Assembly: GCA_035627375.1 (NCBI GenBank)
Contig: DASPLX010000076.1
Span: 1-59,156 of the forward strand
Direction of reading: 5' to 3'
Length of the DNA stretch: 59,156 nt
DNA from: DASPLX01 sp035627375
GTDB taxonomy: Bacteria > Pseudomonadota > Gammaproteobacteria > Burkholderiales > Burkholderiaceae_D
Shown here: piece by piece, positions 1 through 8,968 of the stretch
Layout of the letters: every line of letters starts with the position of its first letter
Position numbering within the stretch: the first letter of the stretch is position 1
Notes under the pieces: generated by a model
The model's input: the letters and a program-made list of their open reading frames with translations, nothing else
The model's database searches: none
What the model was told of the DNA's origin: nothing
Translations under genes and position numbers: made by a program

Positions 1-166
1 CGAGTGCGAAATCAAGATCGCGCAGCGCGATATCCCATTGCCCATCGATGGCGGCGCTATTGGCGCGCAACGACAGATAGCTGTCGCTCGGCTTGTGCGC
101 ATGGACATTTGGCAGAACGCAAAGCGAAAGCGCAATGCCCGCCAGGAAGCGCAGCAGGCCCCTCAT
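1..166 (-). CDS. HupE/UreJ-like secreted or membrane protein, N-terminal part only
   Basis: Only the first 55 codons lie in the window; the gene runs off at base 1. The visible protein starts MRGLLRFLAGIALSLCVL, a typical signal peptide, and the mature part begins HAHKPSDSYLSL followed by GQWDIALRDLDFAL. This HKPSDSYL...WDIALRDLD pattern is what I know from the soluble N-terminal domain of HupE/UreJ-2 family membrane proteins, which carry a C-terminal metal-permease-like module, but that module is outside the window so the assignment rests on about 30 residues. The ATG (166-164) overlaps the stop of the upstream TPR gene by 4 bases (ATGA), so the two are probably translated in a coupled way. 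Confidence 0.6.
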   Translation of the reverse strand, partial: MRGLLRFLAGIALSLCVLPNVHAHKPSDSYLSLRANSAAIDGQWDIALRDLDFAL

Positions 167-1350
167 TGGCGCATTCCTTTCACTTGCGCGCCGAGAGCCC
201 GCAAATAACGGTCTTCGATGCGACTGCGCTCGAGCCACTCTAGAACCGGTTGCGCGGCGCGTGGCTCTTTTGCAGCCAAGGCCGCCTCAAGAAAGATGCG
301 GGCATCCCTCGGCTCGCGCTGGACTTTCCAATTCTCCCGGGCGAGATCCAATGCTTTCTTCGGATCCCCTTGCACTTCCAAAGCGAAACGCGCCTCTTCT
401 TGTTGATGCACCGTGTCTCCACGCAACTGCGCCGCCGCATAGCGCGCGGCAAGGGCCGTCTGCTTGGCCATCGCCTCGGGTAAATTCAATTTTCGTTCCG
501 CCAATACCAGGCGCAGCAGCAGGTTGTCGGAACGAGCCTTGTTTTTCAGCAATTCGACAACTTCAGCGGGCCGCTGTTGATCCAGCAAAAAATCGGCATA
601 GGCGGCAAACAGGAACGTGTCGGTGATCCCAAGCGACAAACCTTGTCTGAAGTGCATCTCGGCGGTCTCGGCGCGCCCAAGGCGTTGGGCCAGTTCAGCC
701 AGTCGAACCGACGCCCATAGCTTCGCGTCGGCAGTTGCCTTGGGATATGCGGACAGCGCCTCGCGCAATATCCTATATGCGCCGGCGGCGTTGCCCGTGA
801 GACCTTCCACCGTCTGCTCGCATCCGATGGCAAGCAACTGGCCGGCAAAACCATGCAAGGCCTTGCAATCGACTTTGGCGTCCGCATAACGCGCCTGGAC
901 AATATGGATGGTGGCACGCAGGATACGCGCTTGGACGTGGGCCGGGGAGCGCTGCAATACCTGCTCCAAGTCTGTGAGCGCGCCGCCGAAATCATGGCGG
1001 AACTGCCTCAGACTCGCACGCAACACCTGCACTTCGATCGGGGGGACAGGCATGTCCCACCATGGCGTCAGTGCTGCCTGAGCATATCCAAGATAACGCG
1101 GGTCCCCCTCTTGCGCGACCAAGCTGTAATACCGGCGAGCCAGGCGGACCGCGAGATCCTCGTTATGCGGATCGTGTCGTAATTCCTGGCGCAAACGCGC
1201 CATCTCGCGAACAAGGGGATCATTCGGCCTGAAGGGCAAGCGCTCCAGTACTTGGGCATCCGAAACCGGAATATAAGGTTCGCCGAGCGCAGGCTTCGCC
1301 CAACACCACGCTAGCAGGCAGGCCATTGACAGTAACCGGAAATGAAACAT
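163..1350 (-). CDS. Secreted TPR-repeat protein of unknown function
   Basis: A 395-aa protein with an N-terminal signal peptide (MFHFRLLSMACLLAWCW, probable cleavage near ALGEP at about residue 24). The rest is alpha-helical with degenerate tetratricopeptide units, for example around residues 130-160 (ALTDLEQVLQRSPAHVQAR), 215-250 and 300-345, so it is likely a periplasmic scaffold. No catalytic motif is visible. It is the first gene of a minus-strand pair: its stop overlaps the start of the HupE-like gene by four bases, which suggests a joint job, but I cannot name the process. Start chosen at 1350 because the signal peptide begins there. Confidence 0.75.
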   Translation of the reverse strand: MFHFRLLSMACLLAWCWAKPALGEPYIPVSDAQVLERLPFRPNDPLVREMARLRQELRHDPHNEDLAVRLARRYYSLVAQEGDPRYLGYAQAALTPWWDMPVPPIEVQVLRASLRQFRHDFGGALTDLEQVLQRSPAHVQARILRATIHIVQARYADAKVDCKALHGFAGQLLAIGCEQTVEGLTGNAAGAYRILREALSAYPKATADAKLWASVRLAELAQRLGRAETAEMHFRQGLSLGITDTFLFAAYADFLLDQQRPAEVVELLKNKARSDNLLLRLVLAERKLNLPEAMAKQTALAARYAAAQLRGDTVHQQEEARFALEVQGDPKKALDLARENWKVQREPRDARIFLEAALAAKEPRAAQPVLEWLERSRIEDRYLRALGAQVKGMRQ

Positions 1351-1543
1351 TGCTTGCGCCGGGATCGAAACCGAGCATCATAACAACGCGATATTGCTCA
1401 TGCAAATGAGCAGCCCCCGTAAACTTCGAAAGGGAACTGGCGCAAGGCGGAGTATCAAGAGTGTCGCAGTAAAGCCTCGCTGGCTTGCCGACTTTTTGCT
1501 TGCGCAGTGTCAACCGGCACGACTTTGGGTCGTTATTGGGAAT

Positions 1544-1580
1544 GATTCGTCAGAATCGATGTTTTTCTCAACATGTTAAT
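1544..1580 (+). promoter_or_regulatory. Conserved upstream element of first Ser/Ala protein gene
   Basis: A short inverted repeat GATTC-GTCA-GAATC (1544-1557) is followed, after exactly 12 bases, by AACATGTTAAT (1570-1580), 13 bases before the ATG. The same arrangement with the same 12-base gap is found upstream of the paralogous gene at 2058. Its role as promoter or operator is inferred from this conservation. AACATGTTAAT includes a TGTTAAT that could act as an extended -10, but the implied leader would be very short. Confidence 0.55.
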
Positions 1581-1593
1581 GAGGGACACCAAA

Positions 1594-1812
1594 ATGAATA
1601 AACTGATCGCCGCGTTGGTTGCTGGTCTGTTCTCCGTCTCCGTGTTCGCCGCCGGCCACATGGCCGCTCCATCCGCATCGGCTTCCGCTTCGGGCTCCGC
1701 ATCAGCCGCTGCTCCGTCCGCTTCCGCTGATGCTTCAGCTCCGAAAAAGAAAGCCAGAAAGGCCAAAAAAGCTGACTCGGCTTCCGCCGCATCTGCCTCC
1801 GCATCCCAGTAA
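1594..1812 (+). CDS. Small secreted Ser/Ala-repeat protein (paralogue 1)
   Basis: 72-aa protein. Residues 1-19 (MNKLIAALVAGLFSVSVFA) form a clear signal peptide. The mature part is almost only serine and alanine in alternation (SASASASGSASAAAP) with a central basic patch (PKKKARKAKKA) and a Ser/Ala C-terminus. ATG 1594 is preferred over the in-frame ATGs at 1573 and 1579 because GAGGGA (about 1581-1586) sits at ribosome-binding distance and the signal peptide starts here. It is a paralogue of the gene at 2058: same signal peptide type, same repeat, same upstream element, same terminator stem. I know no defined family function; a silk-like surface or periplasmic filler protein is only a guess. 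Confidence 0.8.
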   Translation: MNKLIAALVAGLFSVSVFAAGHMAAPSASASASGSASAAAPSASADASAPKKKARKAKKADSASAASASASQ

Positions 1813-1832
1813 TCCCGATACTCTAGTCTTCC

Positions 1833-1860
1833 AAAAGGCAGGTCTGTCCTGCCTTTTATA
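1833..1860 (+). terminator. Intrinsic terminator after Ser/Ala gene 1
   Basis: Perfect 10-bp stem AAAAGGCAGG (1833-1842) / CCTGCCTTTT (1848-1857) with a 5-base loop, ending in T residues, 20 bases after the stop codon. The stem is identical to that after the second paralogue. Confidence 0.85.
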
Positions 1861-1997
1861 TTTTAAGCAGGCAAAGCAATTGTATTTCTCGTAGGAAACC
1901 AATGCCGGTTGTCAGGCCATTTATGCAGATATGAAAGTTTGTCGATTTTTTTCAGAAATCTTGTCAACCGAAAATTTTTTTTCGCGTTAATGGGCCT

Positions 1998-2042
1998 GAT
2001 TCAATTTCTGATTTGAATCGTCATCTTTATTAACATGTTAAT
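1998..2042 (+). promoter_or_regulatory. Conserved upstream element of second Ser/Ala protein gene
   Basis: Inverted repeat GATTCAA (1998-2004) / TTGAATC (2013-2019), then 12 bases, then AACATGTTAAT (2032-2042). Here the core is a perfect 12-base palindrome TTAACATGTTAA (2030-2041). Same order and spacing as upstream of the gene at 1594. The bases between 1861 and 1997 are AT-rich with no gene visible. Confidence 0.55.
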
Positions 2043-2057
2043 TCGAAGGACATCACG

Positions 2058-2264
2058 ATGAAAAACCTGATCGCTGCTCTGATCGCTGGCCTGTTCGCTG
2101 CTTCCGCTTTCGCCGCTTCGGCTTCCGCTTCGGCTTCGGGCTCCGCCTCCGCTTCGGCTCCGGCTTCCGCTTCGGCTTCCGCTTCGAAGAAGGCTTCGGC
2201 TTCCGCTTCGGCTTCGAAGAAAGCTTCGGCTTCGGCTTCCGCAGCTTCGGCCGCTTCCAAGTAA
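2058..2264 (+). CDS. Small secreted Ser/Ala-repeat protein (paralogue 2)
   Basis: 68-aa protein. Signal peptide MKNLIAALIAGLFAASAFA (1-19); the mature 49 residues contain practically only Ser and Ala, interrupted by one Gly, two Pro, two KK pairs about 10 residues apart (KKASASASASKKASAS) and a final Lys. The DNA is a near-regular run of GCTTCG/GCTTCC hexamers, so repeat number could change by slippage without breaking the frame. SD GAAGGA at 2045-2050. Compared with paralogue 1, the basic patch is split into two KK pairs. Exported by Sec; function unknown. Confidence 0.85.
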   Translation: MKNLIAALIAGLFAASAFAASASASASGSASASAPASASASASKKASASASASKKASASASAASAASK

Positions 2265-2285
2265 TTGGTCGCTTAGCAGTAAGAT

Positions 2286-2312
2286 AAAAGGCAGGCTAGT
2301 CCTGCCTTTTTT
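2286..2312 (+). terminator. Intrinsic terminator after Ser/Ala gene 2
   Basis: Stem AAAAGGCAGG (2286-2295) / CCTGCCTTTT (2301-2310), loop CTAGT, then more T. The two stem arms are the same as at 1833-1857, while the loops differ. Confidence 0.85.
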
Positions 2313-2318
2313 ATTTTC

Positions 2319-2798
2319 ATGCCGCCCTCCATGAATCGAATCCCCTTCTCCGCATTGACTCGCATTTTCGGCGCCGCAATGCTCGCATTGTCGCTCCCTC
2401 ATACAACCGCAAATGCTCAGCAGATCACAAGGCTTCCCATCGCCATGCTGAACGCCGGCATGCACGTCATTAAGGCGGAAGTCGCCTCGACCGACGCCGA
2501 ACGCGAGCAAGGATTAATGTTCCGAGAAAAAATGGGTCCCAATGAAGGGATGCTATTCGTCTTTCCGGCGCCGGCCGCGGTCTGCATGTGGATGAAAAAC
2601 ACTCTGTTGCCGCTCTCGGTCGCCTTCATGGACGAGCAAGGGAAAATCATCAATATTGAAGACATGAAACCGCAAACACTCGATTCGCATTGCGGCAATA
2701 AACCAGTGCGTTATGCATTGGAGATGAACCTGGGTTGGTTCAAGCAAAAGGGAATCAAGCCGGGCAGCTCGATCGGCGGCTTGCCGCATGGCCAATAA
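2319..2798 (+). CDS. DUF192 family secreted protein
   Basis: 159 aa. After a signal peptide (cleavage likely near ANAQQ, residue 34) the protein shows the DUF192 signature: an early EVASTDAEREQGLMFRE stretch, GMLFVFP, then MWMKNTLLPLSVAFMD and a C-terminal ALEMNLGW-x-GIKPGS segment. DUF192 proteins are small beta-rich periplasmic or lipoproteins of unknown role in bacteria. Start could be 2319 or the ATG at 2331 (MNRIPFS), which gives a more compact signal peptide; neither has a strong ribosome-binding site. It follows the terminator of the Ser/Ala gene by only a few bases and is convergent with rpsT. Confidence 0.85.
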   Translation: MPPSMNRIPFSALTRIFGAAMLALSLPHTTANAQQITRLPIAMLNAGMHVIKAEVASTDAEREQGLMFREKMGPNEGMLFVFPAPAAVCMWMKNTLLPLSVAFMDEQGKIINIEDMKPQTLDSHCGNKPVRYALEMNLGWFKQKGIKPGSSIGGLPHGQ

Positions 2799-2859
2799 CG
2801 AGCAAGCAGCATTCACGGCACCCCGCAGCCATAAGGGATGCCACTACCATAAACGACAA

Positions 2860-2890
2860 AACCCGCGCAACAAAGTTACGCGGGTTCTTT
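2860..2890. terminator. Bidirectional terminator between DUF192 gene and rpsT
   Basis: Stem AACCCGCG (2860-2867) / CGCGGGTT (2879-2886) with an 11-base loop, T-rich on both sides, placed between two convergent genes. Confidence 0.7.
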
Positions 2891-2939
2891 AGCTTTGACA
2901 CGCACGACTCCGCGTACGCGCGGAGCGAGCGGAAAAGCC

Positions 2940-3203
2940 TTAGGCCAGTGCCTTCAGCGCAGCAGCCAGACGGCTCTTGTGGCGAGCAGCCTTGTTCTTG
3001 TGAATGATCTTCTTGTCGGCGATGCGATCGATCGTCGAAACGGAAGACAGGAACACTTGCGACGCAGCAGCCTTGTCGCCAGCTTCGATCGCCTTGCGAG
3101 CCGCCTTGATTGCGGTACGCAGCATCGAGCGCTGACTCGAGTTGTGCGCGTTAAGTTTGACTGCCTGACGAGCACGCTTGCGCGCTTGTGCGGTATTTGC
3201 CAT
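2940..3203 (-). CDS. rpsT: 30S ribosomal protein S20
   Basis: 87 aa, usual length for bacterial S20. The N-terminus MANTAQARKRARQAVK and the helical basic body with SSQRSMLRTAIKAARKAIEAG and the C-terminal HKNKAARHKSRLAAALKAL are the S20 fold, which binds the 5' domain of 16S rRNA in the small subunit. Single-gene unit, divergent from murJ, the standard arrangement in Burkholderiales. The promoter is at 3279-3307 on the minus strand. Confidence 0.97.
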   Translation of the reverse strand: MANTAQARKRARQAVKLNAHNSSQRSMLRTAIKAARKAIEAGDKAAASQVFLSSVSTIDRIADKKIIHKNKAARHKSRLAAALKALA

Positions 3204-3278
3204 GAAAAAAGTCCTAGTACGAAGTCAAAATGCGCCCGTGAGGCACAAAATGGTTAGACGAATTCTGTAAAGCATTGG

Positions 3279-3307
3279 AGTATAACCCTTTTTCTGCAAT
3301 TGAGCAA
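3279..3307 (-). promoter_or_regulatory. rpsT sigma-70 promoter
   Basis: Read on the minus strand: TTGCTC (3307-3302), 17-base spacer, TATACT (3284-3279), about 75 bases upstream of the rpsT start. Spacing and both hexamers fit a housekeeping promoter. Confidence 0.65.
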
Positions 3308-3335
3308 ACAAGAATGAGTTACTTTGGCAACCCGC

Positions 3336-3341
3336 TATAAT
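3336..3341 (+). promoter_or_regulatory. murJ -10 box (possible leaderless transcript)
   Basis: A consensus TATAAT ends only 8 bases before the murJ ATG (3350). Transcription would begin at or next to the start codon. No clear -35 is seen at the correct distance, and there is no good ribosome-binding site, which fits leaderless initiation. Confidence 0.5.
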
Positions 3342-3349
3342 CCCGCCCC

Positions 3350-4900
3350 ATGAACTTGCTCAAAGCACTCGCCACCATTTCCGGAATGACAATGTTGTCT
3401 CGTATTACCGGCATGGTGCGCGATATTCTGATTGCGCGCTATTTCGGCGCCACTGCCCTTACCGACGCCTACAACATCGCGTTTCGCATTCCCAATCTGC
3501 TGCGGCGCCTGTTTGCAGAGGGCGCGTTTTCCCAAGCCTTCGTCCCCATCCTGGCAGAGTACAAGAGCCGATCCGGTCCGGATACCACCAAGGAATTGGT
3601 CAACCATGTCGCCACCCTGCTTGCGTGGGCGCTGGTGCTGACCTGCATCATCGGCGTCGGCGCGGCTCCGATCATCGTCTACGTGATCGCGACCGGCCTG
3701 AAATCCGATCCCGAGATTTTCGAGGCGTCCGTCATGATGACGCGCATCATGTTCCCGTATATCGGTTTCATGTCGCTTGTCGCGCTGGCAGGCGGCATTT
3801 TGAATACCTGGCGCGAATTCAAGGTGCCGGCCTTCACGCCGGTGCTGCTGAATATTTCCTCCATCTGCGCATCGCTGTTCCTCGCGCCCCTGATGGAACA
3901 GCCTATCTACGCGCTGGCAATCGCGGTATTCGTGGGCGGCGTTCTGCAACTGGGTATTCAAATTCCCGCGCTGGCCCGGATCGGCATGCTGCCGAAGGTC
4001 TCGCTCAATCCGCGCTTCGCCTTGAATGACCCCGGCGTGCGGCGCGTTCTGCGAAAGATGGGCCCGGCGATCTTTGCAGTGTCCGCCGCGCAAATCAGCA
4101 TCATGATCAACACCAATATTGCCTCGCATCTACAACCCGGCAGCGTTTCATGGCTCGGCTATGCGGACCGGCTGATGGAATTTCCGACGGCATTGCTTGG
4201 CGTCGCACTCGGCACGATTTTGCTGCCCAGCCTGTCGAAGGCCAATTCGGAAGGGGATATGACGGAATATTCGGCGCTTCTCGACTGGGGCTTGCGCATG
4301 ACCTTCCTGCTCGCGATGCCGGCGGCGGTCGCGCTGGCCACCCTGTCGGTGCCGCTGACGACAGGGCTTTTTCACTACGGTGAATTCGACGGCAAGGCAG
4401 TCGCGATGACTGCCCGGGCGCTGATCGCCTATGGAATCGGCCTGATCGGGCTGATCGTCGTGAAAATCCTGGCCCCCGGCTTCTATGCCAAGCAGGACAT
4501 CCGCACGCCCGTGAAAATCGCCATCGGCGTACTCGTCGTGTCGCAACTCATGAATCTCGCATTCGTACCGCTGTTTGCGCATGCCGGCCTGGCCTTGTCG
4601 GTCGGGCTCGGCGCCTGCCTGAACGCGGCCTTCCTGTTCTTCGGCCTGCGCCGGCAAGGCATTTATGTCGCGCGGCCGGGATGGGGATGGTTCTTTCTGC
4701 GACTTGCCGCGGCCCTGGCATTGATGGCGGGCGTCGCCTTATGGAGCGCCGGACAATTCGACTGGATCGGCTTGCATGCCCGTCCGTTCCTGCGCATAGG
4801 CGCCCTTGGCGGCGTGATCGCGGCGTGCGTAATCACCTACTTCGGGGCGTTGCTGGCCATGGGCTTTCGACTTCGGGACTTCAAGCGCATCGCCAAATGA
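3350..4900 (+). CDS. murJ: Lipid II flippase MurJ
   Basis: 516 aa, the usual length of MurJ/MviN. It moves lipid-linked peptidoglycan precursor across the inner membrane. The N-terminus (MNLLKALATISGMTMLSRITGMVRD) with the conserved ARYFGA and FRIPNLLRRLFAEGAFSQAF segments is diagnostic, and about 14 hydrophobic segments follow across the full length. In Burkholderiales murJ sits next to rpsT, as here. The next gene begins about 77 bases downstream and may be co-transcribed. There is no ribosome-binding site of note upstream of the ATG and a TATAAT is immediately upstream. Confidence 0.97.
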   Translation: MNLLKALATISGMTMLSRITGMVRDILIARYFGATALTDAYNIAFRIPNLLRRLFAEGAFSQAFVPILAEYKSRSGPDTTKELVNHVATLLAWALVLTCIIGVGAAPIIVYVIATGLKSDPEIFEASVMMTRIMFPYIGFMSLVALAGGILNTWREFKVPAFTPVLLNISSICASLFLAPLMEQPIYALAIAVFVGGVLQLGIQIPALARIGMLPKVSLNPRFALNDPGVRRVLRKMGPAIFAVSAAQISIMINTNIASHLQPGSVSWLGYADRLMEFPTALLGVALGTILLPSLSKANSEGDMTEYSALLDWGLRMTFLLAMPAAVALATLSVPLTTGLFHYGEFDGKAVAMTARALIAYGIGLIGLIVVKILAPGFYAKQDIRTPVKIAIGVLVVSQLMNLAFVPLFAHAGLALSVGLGACLNAAFLFFGLRRQGIYVARPGWGWFFLRLAAALALMAGVALWSAGQFDWIGLHARPFLRIGALGGVIAACVITYFGALLAMGFRLRDFKRIAK

Positions 4901-4977
4901 TTGATGCGTTGCAATCGCAGCGCAGGTCGGACCAGGCGCTGCTTCCTTTGGGGCCGCCACGGTTATATCATGCTCGA

Positions 4978-5814
4978 ATGATCCAAGCCCTCGATTACTT
5001 CGCTGCGCTGGTCCAGCAAGACGATTCGATCCCCTTGTTTGAAGCGGCGCTCGCGATTGCCCAGGATGCCGATCCGCAACTCGATCTGGCGGCGCCGCAG
5101 GCCGAGGTCGACGTATTGGCGGTCAAACTGCAACGCCGCCTGCCGGCGGACGCCTCGCAGATCCAGCGGCTGCGCATGCTGAATCACTTTTTCTATCGCG
5201 AGCTGGGTTTCGCCGGCAACGTCAACGATTACTACGCTGCCGATAACAGCTATCTGCACCGGGTCATCACGACGCGCCGCGGCATCCCGATTTCGCTCGC
5301 CGTGGTCTACATGGAGCTGGCGCAGCAAATCGGCCTCGACGTCAAAGGCATTTCCTTTCCCGGCCATTTCCTGATGAAGCTGTCGATCCAGGCCGGCGAC
5401 ATCATTCTCGATCCTTTCAACGGCGACAGCCTGTCGCGCGAGGAACTCGAAGAACGGCTCGAGCCTTACCTCGAGAACGACGATTACGGCACGGACATCA
5501 CGTTGGCATCCTATCTGCAGCCTGCGCATCCGCGCGAGATCCTGGTCCGCATGCTGCGCAACCTGAAGGCATTGTTCATGGAGAACAAGAGCTGGGATCG
5601 CTTGCTCGGCGTGCAGCAGCGGCTCGTGATCCTACTGCCGGAGGAAATCGCGGAACGCCGCGACCGCGGCCTGGCTTTTGCCAACATGGAGTGCCCGCAA
5701 GCGGCGCTGGACGATCTGGAAGCCTATCTCGCCGAACGTCCCTATGCCTCCGACGCCGAGCGAATTCGCGGCAGGCTGCCTGAATTGCGCGAAGCGGCGC
5801 GACGCCTCAACTGA
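4978..5814 (+). CDS. SirB1-type transglutaminase-like/TPR protein
   Basis: 278 aa from ATG 4978 (MIQALDYFAALVQ). The centre has the SirB1 transglutaminase-like core: LNHFFYRELGFAGN, NSYLHRVITTRRGIPISLAVVYMELA, then GISFPGHFLMKL and DPFNGD; the C-terminal third (about 190-270) is helical TPR_9-like (ENKSWDRLLGVQQRLVIL). In this family the active-site cysteine of true transglutaminases is normally replaced (here Ser in GIPISLAVVY), so it is probably non-catalytic. The open frame extends upstream into murJ, but that part reads as non-coding relative to murJ. Function in the cell is not established. Confidence 0.88.
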   Translation: MIQALDYFAALVQQDDSIPLFEAALAIAQDADPQLDLAAPQAEVDVLAVKLQRRLPADASQIQRLRMLNHFFYRELGFAGNVNDYYAADNSYLHRVITTRRGIPISLAVVYMELAQQIGLDVKGISFPGHFLMKLSIQAGDIILDPFNGDSLSREELEERLEPYLENDDYGTDITLASYLQPAHPREILVRMLRNLKALFMENKSWDRLLGVQQRLVILLPEEIAERRDRGLAFANMECPQAALDDLEAYLAERPYASDAERIRGRLPELREAARRLN

Positions 5815-5846
5815 GCGCCTCAACCAAGGCCGGCCGCCGCAACTCT

Positions 5847-7748
<1,902 letters not shown>

Positions 7749-7877
7749 AAACATGGGGAGCGGCAGCGCATCGCGCCGCGCGCATTTGGTCGGAAAACCG
7801 GCATTGTACCGGCATGCGGGCCGCAATCCTACGCATGATCCCGCTTTGCTCCGGCCTCGGCCGTGTCCGGAGACTCA

Positions 7878-8234
7878 TTACAGCAGCAGTTCTCCCCCTG
7901 GACGCTCGCCCCAAGTCAACTCCCACTGCTCGCGCAGGCCGGGTAATTGGTCCGCATCCGGGCCCGAGACGACATGCGCCCGGCTGAAATATCGTCCTGA
8001 ATGAATCGTGCCGGCATGCCGGACATACAACTCATGGAATTGATCGCCGATGCGGGCCGCGACGCGCTCCAGGCCGACGAAAGCGGTCAGCGCGGCATCG
8101 GGAAACAGCATCAATGCCGACTCTCCTTCCAAGTCGCCGGAATACCGGAACTTGACGACGCAATATCTGCGCGCCATGCCGTCGATGACCTCGTCGATCC
8201 AGGTCGCTCCTCGCATACGCAATGTGGAATGCAT
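7878..8234 (-). CDS. Conserved-looking protein of unknown function
   Basis: 118 aa (MHSTLRMRGATWIDEVIDGM...). The sequence is balanced and globular, with VKFRYSGDLEGESALMLFPDAALTAFVGLERVAARIG split by plausible secondary structure, and lacks a signal peptide or membrane segments. I recognise no family. It fits between the protease operon and uup, on the same strand as both, 130 bases upstream of uup. The start ATG has only a weak upstream GAGACGG. A different frame here (8032-8274) gives an Arg-rich shadow and was rejected. Confidence 0.55.
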   Translation of the reverse strand: MHSTLRMRGATWIDEVIDGMARRYCVVKFRYSGDLEGESALMLFPDAALTAFVGLERVAARIGDQFHELYVRHAGTIHSGRYFSRAHVVSGPDADQLPGLREQWELTWGERPGGELLL

Positions 8235-8273
8235 ACCGCTTACCGTCTCGTAGGATTGAAGGGGGACATGCCA

Positions 8274-8311
8274 AGGCGCGGCAATCCCCGTTCCGAGATA
8301 CCGCCGCGCCT
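8274..8311 (-). terminator. Hairpin downstream of the papain-like protease gene
   Basis: Perfect 9-bp arms AGGCGCGGC (8274-8282) and GCCGCGCCT (8303-8311), 27 bases beyond the protease stop codon. No T-run follows, so it may be a Rho-independent-like stop of low strength or an RNA-stabilising hairpin. Confidence 0.35.
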
Positions 8312-8337
8312 CGGCGCCGCGAACGTTCAGCCGCGAC

Positions 8338-8916
8338 TTAGCGGTTCATGCGCAACGTGTGAGTCCACTTGTGATCCGGGGCCGATACCGCCGAAGCATA
8401 GGTGCGGTAGCCCTGGCCTTCGCCCGGCCACGGATTCATGGTGTAGATGTAGTTGGTGCCGTTCCAGGTTTCCCAGCCGTCGCCGACGATGAAATGACCG
8501 CCGCCGCTCGTCCAGCCGTAACGGATGACGAAGGGTCGATTGTTGTTGATGTCCCAGACCACGCTGCTCCACGAGGATGCGTAGCCATACGCGGAATTGG
8601 ACACGCCCCACGCGTTCAGAATGCTTTGCAGGCTGCCGTTGGTACCGTACATGGCATTCGGCGTGTTGGCCGTGCTGTTCCAGTAGAAATCCGTGTTGCC
8701 GCAGGCGTAATTGATGCCGTACGCCCAGTTCACGATCTGGCATTGGCTTGGATACTTTGCATAGAAATGCAGCACTGCCTTGCTCGAGCCGGCCCAGCAC
8801 CAGTTGCTGTGTTCCTGGATGATGGTCGGCACACTGAGCTGCTTTCCGGCGAACGCGGCCGACATGGACAGCAGAAGACTGGCGCCAAGAATGGCGCGGC
8901 GCAGAATACGTTTCAT
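8338..8916 (-). CDS. Secreted papain-like cysteine protease
   Basis: 192 aa. Signal peptide 1-23 (cleavage after SAAFA). The mature part opens with VPTIIQEHSNWCWAGSSKAVL: Gln, then NWCWA, the oxyanion Gln and nucleophile Cys of C39/C70-like papain proteases. The histidine is in GGGHFIVGDGW (about residue 143) and an Asn in YTMNPWPG follows, completing Cys-His-Asn. The ATG has a good CGGAGAT ribosome-binding site. The secreted protein gene 8969-9727 lies 52 bases upstream on the same strand, so the two form an operon. Families of this type include AvrRpt2-like effectors, but the short form with Sec signal suggests an exported hydrolase; its substrate is unknown. Confidence 0.85.
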   Translation of the reverse strand: MKRILRRAILGASLLLSMSAAFAGKQLSVPTIIQEHSNWCWAGSSKAVLHFYAKYPSQCQIVNWAYGINYACGNTDFYWNSTANTPNAMYGTNGSLQSILNAWGVSNSAYGYASSWSSVVWDINNNRPFVIRYGWTSGGGHFIVGDGWETWNGTNYIYTMNPWPGEGQGYRTYASAVSAPDHKWTHTLRMNR

Positions 8917-8968
8917 ATTATCTCCGTGATTTTCTCGTTGACAGGTGTTCTATCGATGCCGGGCCGAT

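Noticed and set aside
2118..2263. Phase-variable frameshifting locus
   Set aside because: The coding repeat is built of hexamers, so unit gain or loss keeps the frame; length variation is possible but not on/off switching.
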